64,000 nt of DNA from CADCVT01 sp036389485 (GCA_036389485.1 DASVPR010000003.1:12059-76058), one strand, 5' to 3'; positions 42,272 to 50,692 are shown, counted from the first letter of the stretch. Numbers and translations are program-made. Notes: generated by a model from the sequence alone, not told the origin.

Positions 42272-44176
42272 ATGACCTACCCTCGCATCCCGGCGGCCGC
42301 CCTCGCGCTGCTCCTGCTCGCCGCCGTCGGCTGCGGCGGATCGGCCGGCGACGATCGCGCGCCGCGCGACACCGGCGCTCCGGCGTCGCGTCCCGACGAT
42401 TCCCGGCGTCCGGACGCGTGGCCGCCGACGCGCCGCGCATCCGGTCGGCCGGCGGCGCTGCGGCGCACCCGCGTGCGGCGCCCGGGACCGCTGGCGGGCG
42501 GGGGCTACCTCTCCTCGACCGCCGCCGCCGATCCGGCCGCGGTGCGGCGGTTGCAGCGACGCCTGCGGCGGGCGGGGCACGACATCCCGGTCGACGGCCG
42601 CTTCGGCCCGGCGACCGAGGCGGCCGTGCGACGGTTCCAGCGGGCGAACAGGCTGCTCGTGGACGGCGTCGTGGGCAGGCAGACCGAGTCGGCGCTCGAA
42701 GGGGCGGTCGCCGCCGCGACCGAAGGGGCGCCGCCCGATCCGGACGAGCCCGCGTCGGTGCCCGACGCGGGCGTCGCGGACGGGGGTGCCAAGACCGTCC
42801 TCGTGCTGACGCCGGCGCGCAACGGCAGGAAGCGCGTGGTGTTCGACGTCCGCTCGCTGCGGAACAAGGGCGTGACGTCAGCGCGGCTCGTGGCGGCCCG
42901 CGGCATCTATCCGCTCGAGACCGCCCGCGTCCGCGCCGCGGTCCGCACGGGTGTCGCCTCGATCCGGCTCGTGCGCAGCGCCGGCCGCGTCCGGGCGGTG
43001 GTCGGCGGCGGCGGCGCGCCGGGCGCCTCGGCCGATCCCTCGGCCGGCAGGATCCGCCGGCCGCGTCTGAGCGTCGTGACGAAGGCCACCGCCGCGGCGC
43101 CGGAGGCCGCGGGATCCAAGTCGGAGCCGGCCGCGCCCGCCGGCGGCGCGCCCGCCGCCGCGCCCGCGGCGCGCGCTCCGGCGGCGCCCGCCGCGGGGCC
43201 GTGCGAGCTGGGCTCGCTCGGCAACGGCGTGACGCCCGGCGGCTGCTGGCGGCCCTATGCCGCGGACAGCCCGTTCAACCGTCCGATCGCGCCGGACGCG
43301 CCCTCGCATCCGGCTTCCGACGCCATCGTGCGCCGCACGCTCGGGTTCGGGGCGATCGGGCACCTCGTCGCGGGAGAGGCCGAGACCCCCGACGACTGGA
43401 GCCACCCGACCTACTACTCGAAGCCCGAGGATCCCCAGTTCACGCTGCACTGCTACGAGGACTGGGGCAGGTGCGACGTCGAGGGGATGCAGATCCACGT
43501 CCCGGACGCCGCGCGGCCGGCCGCCGGGGGCGACGGGCACCTGACCGTGGTCGACCAGGCGAGCGGCTGGGAGTACGACCTGTACAAGGTCCGGTCGAAG
43601 CCGGCGGGAGGCGGGACCCTCGAGTTCCGCTGGGGCGGGCGCACGCGCATCGACGGCGACGGCCTCGGCTCGGACGCCACCGCCGCGCAGTTCGGCAACC
43701 TCGCCGGGATCATCCGAGCGCCGGAGATGCAGGCGGGCCGGATCGCGCACGCGCTGTTCATGAACGTCCACTGCGACTCCGGGACGTTCGTCTATCCCGC
43801 GGCGCACAGCGGTCGCCCGTGCTCCGCGATCGGGCAGTCGAACGAGGGTGCCCCGCCCATGGGCGCGAGGTTCCAGCTCGCGATGCCGCTCGAGGCGATC
43901 GAGGCGCTCGACGTGCCGCCGTGGAAGAAGACCATCCTGCGCGCGATGGCGGAGTACGGCATGTACTTCGGGGACACCGGCGGCGACTGGGGCATCTCGT
44001 TCGAGTCCGGCGCCACCTACACCTCGTTCGGGCTCGAGGACGAGATGGTGCGCTTCGCCCGCGAGAACGACGTGCCCTCCCACGACGGGCGCTACGTGTT
44101 CAACCTCAGGGAGGGAATCGACTGGCAGCGCTACCTGCGCGTGGTCGATCCCTGCTCGGCGCGCGGGACCTGCTGA
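42272..44176 (+). CDS. Lipoprotein with peptidoglycan-binding domain and uncharacterised C-terminal domain
   Basis: 634 residues from ATG 42272 (a GTG at 42260 is in frame; GGGGTAGAGG lies just upstream). Signal peptide ending in a lipobox-like AVGC (Cys21). An Arg/Pro-rich segment, a PG_binding_1 domain (about 83-145; DGRFGPATEAAVRRFQRANR), one 45-residue beta repeat (about 190-235; FDVRSLRNKGVTSARLV...) like those in the 4171-5892 protein, and an Ala/Pro linker precede the same C-terminal domain as that protein (311-634). It is thus probably the envelope-anchored paralogue of the secreted one. It follows the c-di-GMP/kinase operon by 74 bp on the same strand. No riboswitch is visible in its leader. 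Confidence 0.88.
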   Translation: MTYPRIPAAALALLLLAAVGCGGSAGDDRAPRDTGAPASRPDDSRRPDAWPPTRRASGRPAALRRTRVRRPGPLAGGGYLSSTAAADPAAVRRLQRRLRRAGHDIPVDGRFGPATEAAVRRFQRANRLLVDGVVGRQTESALEGAVAAATEGAPPDPDEPASVPDAGVADGGAKTVLVLTPARNGRKRVVFDVRSLRNKGVTSARLVAARGIYPLETARVRAAVRTGVASIRLVRSAGRVRAVVGGGGAPGASADPSAGRIRRPRLSVVTKATAAAPEAAGSKSEPAAPAGGAPAAAPAARAPAAPAAGPCELGSLGNGVTPGGCWRPYAADSPFNRPIAPDAPSHPASDAIVRRTLGFGAIGHLVAGEAETPDDWSHPTYYSKPEDPQFTLHCYEDWGRCDVEGMQIHVPDAARPAAGGDGHLTVVDQASGWEYDLYKVRSKPAGGGTLEFRWGGRTRIDGDGLGSDATAAQFGNLAGIIRAPEMQAGRIAHALFMNVHCDSGTFVYPAAHSGRPCSAIGQSNEGAPPMGARFQLAMPLEAIEALDVPPWKKTILRAMAEYGMYFGDTGGDWGISFESGATYTSFGLEDEMVRFARENDVPSHDGRYVFNLREGIDWQRYLRVVDPCSARGTC

Positions 44177-44927
44177 CGTCGAGCAACTCGTCCACGAGCG
44201 CCAGGAGGTGCCGGCCCGCCGAGACGATGCTCGCCAGGTCCGCCCGCTGCTCGTCGCCCAGGTCGGGATCCGTCTCGAGCAGCTGTCCGAAGCCGAGGAT
44301 CGCGTTCAGCGGCGTGCGGAGCTCGTGGCTCATGCGCGAGAGGAACTCGCCCTTCGCGCGGTCGGCCTCCTCGGCACGCTCCCGCGCGGCGGCCGCCTCG
44401 CGACGGGCGGCTTCCAGCTCGCGCACGGCGCGGCGCAGCTCGAGCTGGGCGGCGACCTGCCGGCCGAGGTCGGTCAGCAGCTCGACCTGGTGCGGCTCGA
44501 GGCGGCGCGGCTCGGTGTCGAGCACGCAGATGGTTCCGAGCGCATGTCCGTCCGGCGTGACGAGCGGCGACCCGGCGTAGAAGCGAAGCGCGGGAGCGTC
44601 GACCACCAGGCGGTTGTCGTCGAAGCGCTCGTCGCGTGTGAGGTCCTCGATGACGAGCGGGCGGTCCGGCTCGAGGATCGCGGTCGCGCACATGACGTCC
44701 GGGCGGGGCAGCTCCGGCTCGTCGACGCCGACGCGCGCCTTGAACCAACCGCGGTCGCTGTCGATGAGGTTGATCAGGGCCATCGGCGTCCCGCAGACGT
44801 GGGCGGCGAGCCGCGCGATGGCGTCGTAGTCCTCCTCCGGCAGGGTGTCGAGGATGTCGTAGCCGTGCAGCGCCGCGAGGCGCTCGGACTCGTCCTCCGG
44901 TAGCCGATTCCCGCTCACTCGAAGCAA
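44106..44927 (-). CDS. GAF-HisKA sensor kinase lacking its ATPase domain (truncated)
   Basis: 273 residues. GAF domain (about 25-165; MALINLIDSDRGWFKARVGV, ...GSPLVTPDGHALGTICVLD) and a HisKA dimerisation domain with phospho-His in GEFLSRMSHELRTPLNAILG. The protein stays normal up to DELLDVSR, where kinases usually continue with IEAG and HATPase_c. It then runs into 20 unrelated residues that are antisense to the last bases of the lipoprotein gene (71-bp overlap). The break coincides with the lipoprotein stop codon. It cannot phosphorylate by itself; it is either a decaying gene or a sensor/dimerisation subunit. Confidence 0.85.
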   Translation of the reverse strand: MLRVSGNRLPEDESERLAALHGYDILDTLPEEDYDAIARLAAHVCGTPMALINLIDSDRGWFKARVGVDEPELPRPDVMCATAILEPDRPLVIEDLTRDERFDDNRLVVDAPALRFYAGSPLVTPDGHALGTICVLDTEPRRLEPHQVELLTDLGRQVAAQLELRRAVRELEAARREAAAARERAEEADRAKGEFLSRMSHELRTPLNAILGFGQLLETDPDLGDEQRADLASIVSAGRHLLALVDELLDVSRSRAPSRDRPRAGSAASRFPP

Positions 44928-45028
44928 CTTAGCTGGTCGCGAGCGCCGCGCGAGGCGCTCTCCCGCCCGCCCGAGTCCGGATGCGTCAGCTTCGCGTCGG
45001 GACCCTGGCGGAGGGGTACGGCGGCTGC

Positions 45029-45754
45029 GTGCGAAGCATCGGATGCATCACTCGCAGGGGGGCCGTCTGGTTCGTCGCGGCCGCAATCGGGATCGGGCTG
45101 ACGGGCTGCGGCGGAGACGAGTCGGAGGCCGCATCCGAGCGCGACGTGCGGGAGATCGGCAACCCCGTCGTCGCCGAGGCCGGCGCGCCGGGCGGCGGCC
45201 CGGCCGTGCAGCGCGCGCCCGACGTCGACGCGCTCGACGAGCTTCCCGACGTCGGCGTCGCCGGCGGGCGCGGCACGTGCGGTCAGATCGACGAGGAGGT
45301 CACGCGCGCCGGGCTCGCCGAGTTCGGGGACGCGATCCTGTGCCTCGTCAACGCCGAGCGGACGGCGCGCGGGCTGCGGGCGCTGCGGCTCCACTCCCGG
45401 CTCACCCGCGCGTCGCGCGACCACGCCGTCGACATGGTGCGCAACCTCTACTTCGCGCACGACTCGCGGGACGGGCGCACCGTCCTCGACCGGGTGAAGG
45501 CCACCGGCTACGGCGGGCGCCGCGGCGCGCTCGTCGGCGAGAACCTCGGCTGGGGCAGCGGCGACTACTCGACGCCGCAGTCGGTGGTCGACGGCTGGAT
45601 GACCAGCGCCGGCCACCGCGCGAACATCCTGCATCGCGGGTTCCGCCAGATCGGCGTCGGCGTCGTGTACGGCTCGCCGCGCGACCGCGGACTCGAGCCG
45701 GCGGTCACGGTCGCCACCGACTTCGGCGGCAGCTCCGGGACGCGGCGGCGGTAG
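45029..45754 (+). CDS. CAP/SCP-domain lipoprotein
   Basis: 241 residues from GTG 45029, chosen because it gives a normal lipoprotein signal peptide (VRSIGCITRRGAVWFVAAAI... ending LTGC) with GGAGGGG about 11 bases upstream; ATG 44981 is the longer alternative. After an acidic linker comes a CAP (PF00188-type) domain: LCLVNAERTARGLRALRL, ASRDHAVDMVRNLYFAHDSR, GENLGWGSGDYS and VVDGWMTSAGHRANILH, with the conserved His and Glu residues. Such proteins are envelope-attached; function is unknown in bacteria. The glycosidase gene follows by 8 bp. Confidence 0.9.
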   Translation: MRSIGCITRRGAVWFVAAAIGIGLTGCGGDESEAASERDVREIGNPVVAEAGAPGGGPAVQRAPDVDALDELPDVGVAGGRGTCGQIDEEVTRAGLAEFGDAILCLVNAERTARGLRALRLHSRLTRASRDHAVDMVRNLYFAHDSRDGRTVLDRVKATGYGGRRGALVGENLGWGSGDYSTPQSVVDGWMTSAGHRANILHRGFRQIGVGVVYGSPRDRGLEPAVTVATDFGGSSGTRRR

Positions 45755-45762
45755 AGGTCGTC

Positions 45763-47505
45763 ATGACGCTCGCTCGCCCCGGCTCCTGCGCCGGCCTCCT
45801 CGCTGCGCTCCTGCTCGTCGCGCTCTTCGCGACCGCGCTGCCCGCGCCCGCCTCGGCCGTGGAGATCGGGCTCAACATGAACGGCGGGGCGGCCGCGTCG
45901 AGCGACGACAACTGGTCGATGCTCGAGGACACGGGTGCGCGCTGGGCGCGGCACTTCGTGGTGTGGAACGGGCAGGCGGCGGCAGACGCCGGCTACGACC
46001 AGATCGTGGCCGAGGAGGAGCGGCGCGGCATCAAGACGCTGTTCGTGGTCACGGGCCTCGGGGGCACGCGTGGCGACCAGCGCTACGCGACGTTCATGGC
46101 GAGCCTCGCCGCCCGCTACCGCGGGCGGGTCGACGCGTACGAGATCTGGAACGAGGCGGACGAGCCGGCGTTCTGGGCGGGCGCGCCGGATCCCCCGGGG
46201 TACGTGTCGCTGCTGAGGGACTCCTACCGCGCGATCAAGGCCGCGGACCCGGCCGCGAAGGTGGTCTTCTCGCCGCTGACCGGCAACAACTACGGCTTCG
46301 TGGACGCCGCGTACCGCGCCGGAGCGAAGGGCTACTTCGACGTGATGGCGGTGCACACGGACACGGCGTGCCTCGTCGCGGGCCCGGCGGAGTACTACCG
46401 CGAGGAGGGGCGGATCGCCCGGTTCGTCTTCCTCGGGTACCGGACCGTGCGCGAGGTCATGCTCGCCCACGGCGACGACAAGCCGATCTGGATGACCGAG
46501 TTCGGGTGGTCGGCGACGTCGCGGCGCTGCGACCGCGGGCGCTGGGCTGGGCAGAAGGACGCCGGCGTCCCCGAGCCGACGCAGGCGCAGTTCCTGCGTC
46601 AGGCCTACCACTGCATGCGGGAGGACCCGTACCTCGAGGTCGCGATGTGGTTCAACAGCCGCGACCTGGTCGGGGACGGCTCGGAGCTGGACTCGTACGG
46701 GCTGCGCCGCGCCGACGGCTCGCACCGGCCCGCCTACGACGCCTTCAAGGACGTCGCGCGGGGGAACGACACCGTCACGTCCCGCTGCGGCGACTTCGAG
46801 GCTCCCCGGCTGGACGTGCTCGATCCGCGGCCGAACTTCATGTTCGGCGACCGCGACCGGCTGTACATGCGAGCGACGTCGCCGGACGACGACGTCAAGC
46901 GCGTCACGTTCATGTATCGCGCGCCGAACGGGACGCTGCAGAACCTCAGCCATCACTCCGGCCCGAACGGGCTGCCGATCGACTTCTCGAAGGACGTCCC
47001 GTCGTTCCGCTGGTTCGGCGCGCTGAAGCTGCCGTTCGGGCGGCACACGATCGTCGTCCTCGCGAAGGATCTGCGCGACAACGAGACGCGCGTCGAGGTG
47101 CCGGTGGAGAAGGTCGATCCGGCGACGCTGCCGCCGCAGCGGCCGAACGTGGACAAGCTCGTGCTCACCGGGCGCGGCAGGCGGCGCACGATCCGCGGCG
47201 CCGTCACCTCGGCCCTGCCGTTCGCGATCTCCGGCCGCGTCCGCGTCGTCTGGCAGGCGCGCCGCCACGGCCGCTGGAAGAAGGTCCACGGCGGCTCCCG
47301 CAACGCGCACCGGCCGTTCGTCTTCCGCCAGACGCTCAAGTACGCCGGCCGCTGGCGGGTCCGGGTCGTCTACCAGGGCAAGCGGCCCTACCGGCCGGCG
47401 CGCAGCTGCTGGGTGTACCTGACGACCTCGCGCAGCGTCGTCTCCTCGCGGTGCGCGTCGGCGCGGCTGCGCGGCGCCGACCCCGGCACGCCTCGCGTTC
47501 CATGA
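45763..47505 (+). CDS. Secreted clan GH-A-like glycoside hydrolase
   Basis: 580 residues with a signal peptide (about 1-31; cut near ASA-VEIGLNMN). A TIM-barrel domain (about 32-345) has the acid/base Glu in DAYEIWNEADEP and the nucleophile Glu in PIWMTEFGWSATSRR, the Asn-Glu/Glu pair of GH5/GH39/GH51-type enzymes. Then come an Ig-like region (about 350-450; YMRATSPDDDVKRVTFMYRA) and an Arg/Lys-rich C-terminal beta domain that could bind anionic glycan. Probably cleaves an extracellular polysaccharide, possibly the cell's own matrix; substrate unknown. Confidence 0.85.
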   Translation: MTLARPGSCAGLLAALLLVALFATALPAPASAVEIGLNMNGGAAASSDDNWSMLEDTGARWARHFVVWNGQAAADAGYDQIVAEEERRGIKTLFVVTGLGGTRGDQRYATFMASLAARYRGRVDAYEIWNEADEPAFWAGAPDPPGYVSLLRDSYRAIKAADPAAKVVFSPLTGNNYGFVDAAYRAGAKGYFDVMAVHTDTACLVAGPAEYYREEGRIARFVFLGYRTVREVMLAHGDDKPIWMTEFGWSATSRRCDRGRWAGQKDAGVPEPTQAQFLRQAYHCMREDPYLEVAMWFNSRDLVGDGSELDSYGLRRADGSHRPAYDAFKDVARGNDTVTSRCGDFEAPRLDVLDPRPNFMFGDRDRLYMRATSPDDDVKRVTFMYRAPNGTLQNLSHHSGPNGLPIDFSKDVPSFRWFGALKLPFGRHTIVVLAKDLRDNETRVEVPVEKVDPATLPPQRPNVDKLVLTGRGRRRTIRGAVTSALPFAISGRVRVVWQARRHGRWKKVHGGSRNAHRPFVFRQTLKYAGRWRVRVVYQGKRPYRPARSCWVYLTTSRSVVSSRCASARLRGADPGTPRVP

Positions 47506-47679
47506 GCAGAGCAACGACTGGCCCCGCGGTGATCCGTGCTCCCCGGGTGCGTTGCCGCCGCGCGTCAGTCGCGCGTGGGCGTACATCCGCTCGGGGGCCG
47601 AACCGGTGGCCGCAGGGCCAGGCTCGAACGACTCTACTCCCGTCGGTCGACGAGCGCGACTCCTGCACTGACGAGGCGG

Positions 47680-47901
47680 CTATTCCCCCTTGCCGCTCCG
47701 GATGTCCTTCGCGATGTCGCGCTCGACTTGCGCGTCGGCGCGCTCGCGATCGGCGTCACGCGCTGCGCCGTGCCGGTCGAGGCGGTGCGCGTTGCGCTCG
47801 TGGGCTTCGGCGCTCTCGTCGTGGTCGGCAGCGGACTGGTCGGCGGCGGCCGAGCCGTCCGGACGAGACGCCCCGGGACCGTGCTCCTCGCCGGGCCGCA
47901 T
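47680..47901 (-). CDS. Small highly charged hydrophilic protein
   Basis: 73 residues, MRPGEEHGPGASRPDGSAAA... then an alternating Asp/Glu/Arg/His/Ala region ending AQVERDIAKDIRSGKGE. Not recognised; probably intrinsically disordered or helical. Its ATG shares a base with the upstream stop (TGATG), showing coupling to the 58-residue gene. Confidence 0.6.
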   Translation of the reverse strand: MRPGEEHGPGASRPDGSAAADQSAADHDESAEAHERNAHRLDRHGAARDADRERADAQVERDIAKDIRSGKGE

Positions 47902-48077
47902 CACAGCGCGCGCTCGGCGCTCACTGCGTCCGCGTCGGTGGCCTCGGCGTCGTCCACCGCCCAGCCGACACGTTCCACGAGCTTGTCGGCGTAATCGTCG
48001 TCGGCGAGGTTGACGCCTACGAGCTTCTCGGAGAGGGTGGTCGTCCCGCCGTCGGTCTCGATGAGGATGCGAGCCAC
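47901..48077 (-). CDS. Small acidic protein
   Basis: 58 residues from GTG 48077: VARILIETDGGTTTLSEKLV, then GVNLADDDYADKLVERVGWA and an acidic tail. The GTG has a very good ribosome binding site (GAGAGGAG, 7 bases away), which supports a real gene and fixes the start. Two beta strands plus a helix are predicted by eye. Function unknown. First gene of a two-gene unit. Confidence 0.65.
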   Translation of the reverse strand: MARILIETDGGTTTLSEKLVGVNLADDDYADKLVERVGWAVDDAEATDADAVSAERAL

Positions 48078-48359
48078 GATGGCTCCTCTCGCTGGGGAAG
48101 CCTGATCGTAGCGCGGGCACGCCACTCCGCCGGATCGGCGTTCGAGGACGCTCCGCCCGGCGCGGTGTCGCGAGCGCCGAGGCGGAGTACACTCGGACGT
48201 ACAGGGCCACTTCACCGCTCCTGCGAAGCGACTCGCGCAGAGCACGCCGGCCACAGCCGAACGGCGCCTCACCGACAGTTTCGTCCCAGCGACGGAAGAG
48301 CCTCCTCAACGGAGCAGCGGTCGCCGCGCATCGGCATCGCGCTCGGGAAGGCTTTCGAC
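48078..48359. other. Intergenic stretch between divergent small genes
   Basis: 282 bases without a supportable gene. Frames crossing it are Arg-rich shadows. It must hold the divergent promoters of the 58-residue (minus) and 81-residue (plus) genes; I could not assign -35/-10 pairs with confidence. Confidence 0.4.
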
Positions 48360-48605
48360 ATGCAGACCACCAACCGGGCGCCGGCATCGGCCGCGGGAAG
48401 CCCCGCGGGCGGGATGCTCGCGAGAGTGCGGCGCGCCCTGCGGGGCGACAAGCACACGGCCGGCGCCGACCCGCCGGCGGCGGGGGACGCGCAGGGCACG
48501 GTCGCGCAGGACCTCGACGGTGACGGGCCGGGCCGCCCCGACGTCGCCGAGAGCGAGATGCCGCTGCACTTCGCGCCGCCGGTCTCGAGAGCCGAGGAGC
48601 GCTGA
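48360..48605 (+). CDS. Small hydrophilic protein
   Basis: 81 residues from ATG 48360 (MQTTNRAPASAAGSPAGGML), preceded by GGGAAGG at suitable distance. A short basic helix (LARVRRALRGDKH) is followed by a Gly/Asp/Ala-rich disordered tail. No family recognised; moderate confidence that it is expressed. Confidence 0.5.
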   Translation: MQTTNRAPASAAGSPAGGMLARVRRALRGDKHTAGADPPAAGDAQGTVAQDLDGDGPGRPDVAESEMPLHFAPPVSRAEER

Positions 48606-48742
48606 GCGGTGCGGCACCGCCTGGTCGACCCACGTCTGGCCTTCGGCGAACCTGCAGGCGCCTCGGCACGACGTGACCAGATGAACTTCGAGATCCACCT
48701 CAACACGCGGCTCCGGGGATCGGGAGCCGGTAGGAGCGCGAC

Positions 48743-48943
48743 ATGACCAAGAAGCCAGACGAGCCACTCCGAGGCGACGCGGCGTTCGACGCAGCGAAGC
48801 GGCGCGTCGCCGAGCGCAACGAGGCCGCCTACGCGCGAGGCCGCGCCGCACGCGCCGCCGGCGACGCGGCGTTCTCAGACCGACGCCGAGCCGCGGAGCG
48901 GCGGGAGGCGACCGAACTGCCGTCGCAGCCGACGCAGCACTGA
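48743..48943 (+). CDS. Small Ala/Arg-rich helical protein
   Basis: 66 residues (MTKKPDEPLRGDAAFDAAKR...), an almost continuous amphipathic helix with charged faces. TAGGAG lies 5 bases before the ATG, which supports translation. Function unknown; one of several small charged proteins in this 2-kb region. Confidence 0.55.
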   Translation: MTKKPDEPLRGDAAFDAAKRRVAERNEAAYARGRAARAAGDAAFSDRRRAAERREATELPSQPTQH

Positions 48944-49172
48944 TCCCCTGGTGGGCGCGACGCGCCCGGCGGCGTGCTTCACCCCGTGGACGGGCGGGCG
49001 CGCCGAGCTGTCGCGGAAGCGAGGCGAGCCTCGGCAAGCGCGCTCGAGCGTGCGAGGTCCGTGCCGCGCTCGGCGCCGGGTGACCCGGATGCATGTCCTT
49101 CGGCCTGGTTCGCCCGAACCCGGATCCGGCACTGGCGCGCCAGCCCGCGGAGGACGCGCAGGTGGCGATCGC

Positions 49173-49385
49173 TCATGAGGGCCCCGGGCGCGGGTGCGCG
49201 AGCGCAGCCGCGATGGCCGTGGGAAGCGACGGTTGCGGGTCGGCGATCTCGACGAGGTGGTATCCGAGGACGTGCGCGGCCGGCAGCTGCTCGGTCGGGC
49301 GGCCGCATCGAGGACACGCCTCGGGGGCGATCCCGAGCTCGCGAGAGAATCGGACGCGGCAGGCTGAACAGCAAGGCTGGGTCAT
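49173..49385 (-). CDS. Small zinc-ribbon protein
   Basis: 70 residues from ATG 49385, with GAAAGGG upstream. Two CxxC pairs, CSAC near residue 6 and CPRCGRPTEQ near residue 24, form a zinc ribbon; the rest is a short hydrophobic/Pro-rich tail. Likely a small structural or nucleic-acid-binding protein. An upstream ATG at 49418 is possible but lacks a ribosome site. Confidence 0.6.
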   Translation of the reverse strand: MTQPCCSACRVRFSRELGIAPEACPRCGRPTEQLPAAHVLGYHLVEIADPQPSLPTAIAAALAHPRPGPS

Positions 49386-49447
49386 CGTGACCCTTTCGAT
49401 AGAAGCCCGGACACTCACCGTAGCGCGACGCGGGATGGCCGGGGCGC

Positions 49448-49473
49448 GGCTCCGGCTCCGGCTCCGGCTCCGG
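49448..49473. repeat. Short GGCTCC tandem repeat
   Basis: About four copies of the hexamer GGCTCC in a non-coding stretch upstream of the zinc-ribbon gene and next to the tRNA terminator. Probably replication slippage. Confidence 0.8.
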
Positions 49474-49480
49474 CGATGAG

Positions 49481-49504
49481 AAAGCCCCGCGAGGGCGGGG
49501 CTTT
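49481..49504 (-). terminator. Terminator of the tRNA-Leu gene
   Basis: AAAGCCCCGC (49481-49490) and GCGGGGCTTT (49495-49504) form a 10-bp stem with a 4-base loop, 9 bases beyond the tRNA 3' end on the minus strand. Confidence 0.85.
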
Positions 49505-49513
49505 CACACAGAG

Positions 49514-49598
<85 letters not shown>

Positions 49599-49635
49599 TC
49601 GCTGGCGGGCAGAACTGTATCGCGGGCGGCTCCGC

Positions 49636-49680
49636 TTGCTTCCGTCCAGTGGGGTCGTTACCTTCCCGAACACATGTTCG
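49636..49680 (+). promoter_or_regulatory. lexA promoter with LexA box
   Basis: TTGCTT (49636-49641), a 17-bp spacer and TACCTT (49659-49664) form a plausible sigma-70 promoter. The LexA box CGAACACATGTTCG (49667-49680) covers the predicted start point, giving autorepression. The box is the exact reverse complement of those before imuB and dnaE2. Confidence 0.85.
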
Positions 49681-49707
49681 ATCTCGCCCCCTCTTGAGGA
49701 GACCTTC

Positions 49708-50343
49708 GTGGACCTGACGAAGCGCCAGCAGGAGATCTTCGACTTCATCAAGCGGTACTCGGCGAAGTACGGCTATCCGCCGACGGTGCGCGACATCGGC
49801 AAGGCGGTCGGGCTCGCGTCGTCGTCGACCGTGCACGCGCATCTGTCGAACCTCGAGAAGGCGGGGCTCCTGCGGCGCGACCCGTCGAAGCCGCGGGCGA
49901 TCGAGCTGCTCGACCGCGCGATCGAGAACGTCCGCGACACCGTCGAGTCCGGCGTGCGCTCGGTGGTCGGCGGCGGGGGGATCCCGGTGGTCGGCTCGGT
50001 CGCGGCCGGCGCCCCGGTGCTGGCGGAGGAGAACATCGAGGACTACGTGGACGTCCCGGCGATGGCCGGCGGCGACGAGGCCGAGTTCATCCTCAAGGTC
50101 AAGGGCGACTCGATGATCGACGCCGGGATCCTCGAGGGCGACTACGTGGTCGTCCGCCGGCAGGACACCGCGGACGACGGCGACATCGTCGTCGCGCTCG
50201 TGGGGGAGGAGGCGACGGTCAAGACCTTCTACCGCGAGGAGGACCACATCCGCCTCCAGCCCGAGAACCCCGCGCTCGAGCCCATCCGCTCCCGCGACGT
50301 GAAGATCCTGGGCCGCATGGTCGGCCTGCTGAGGCACGTGTGA
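49708..50343 (+). CDS. lexA: LexA SOS repressor
   Basis: 211 residues from GTG 49708 with GAGGAG upstream. Winged-helix DNA-binding domain (1-66; KRQQEIFDFIKRYSAKYGYP and SSSTVHAHLSNLEKAGLL). Autocleavage site Ala100-Gly101 in VGSVAAGAPV. S24 peptidase domain with Ser135 in VKGDSMIDAGI and Lys172 in ATVKTFYRE. RecA-stimulated self-cleavage derepresses the SOS genes, here lexA itself, imuB and dnaE2 by box content. The nearest downstream gene starts 5 bp later. Confidence 0.98.
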   Translation: MDLTKRQQEIFDFIKRYSAKYGYPPTVRDIGKAVGLASSSTVHAHLSNLEKAGLLRRDPSKPRAIELLDRAIENVRDTVESGVRSVVGGGGIPVVGSVAAGAPVLAEENIEDYVDVPAMAGGDEAEFILKVKGDSMIDAGILEGDYVVVRRQDTADDGDIVVALVGEEATVKTFYREEDHIRLQPENPALEPIRSRDVKILGRMVGLLRHV

Positions 50344-50347
50344 CCCG

Positions 50348-50692
50348 ATGACGACGCTGACGCTCGACACCGACCAGGCGAGCCTCCTCGACGCGAAGCG
50401 GCCCGCGCCGGCGCCGGCGCCCGCGCCCGCGCCGGCGCCGGCGCCCGCGCCCGCGCCGGGGCCGGCACCGGACCGGGCCCCGTCCCCGGCCGACCGGCCC
50501 GCTTCGCGGCCGGCTGCGCCCGCTCGTGCCGGGCGCAGCCTCGACGACCTCGTCGTCGGCGCGTGGGAGACGCTCGCCGTGACGCAGACCGCGCACTGCC
50601 CGCTCTGCGGCGGCGACCTCGTCGCGCGCTTCGGCGCCGGCCATCAGCCGGTCGCGGGCGCCTGCCGCTCCTGCGGCGCAGAGCTGTCCTGA
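50348..50692 (+). CDS. Small zinc-ribbon protein with Ala-Pro repeat
   Basis: 114 residues. N-terminal 18 residues, then an Ala-Pro dipeptide tract (about 19-40) and a Pro/Ala-rich linker. The C-terminal half has LDDLVVGAWETLAVTQTAHC and two CxxC pairs (CPLCGG and CRSCGAELS), a treble-clef/zinc-ribbon. It starts 4 bp after lexA and so is likely co-transcribed and SOS-linked. Function unknown. Confidence 0.75.
   Translation: MTTLTLDTDQASLLDAKRPAPAPAPAPAPAPAPAPAPGPAPDRAPSPADRPASRPAAPARAGRSLDDLVVGAWETLAVTQTAHCPLCGGDLVARFGAGHQPVAGACRSCGAELS

Noticed and set aside
48944..49172. Small open frames on both strands near 49000
   Set aside because: No ribosome binding site, Arg/Ala-rich translations overlapping each other; treated as non-coding.
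50400..50465. Non-coding GC microsatellite
   Set aside because: It is the in-frame Ala-Pro tract of the zinc-ribbon protein gene.
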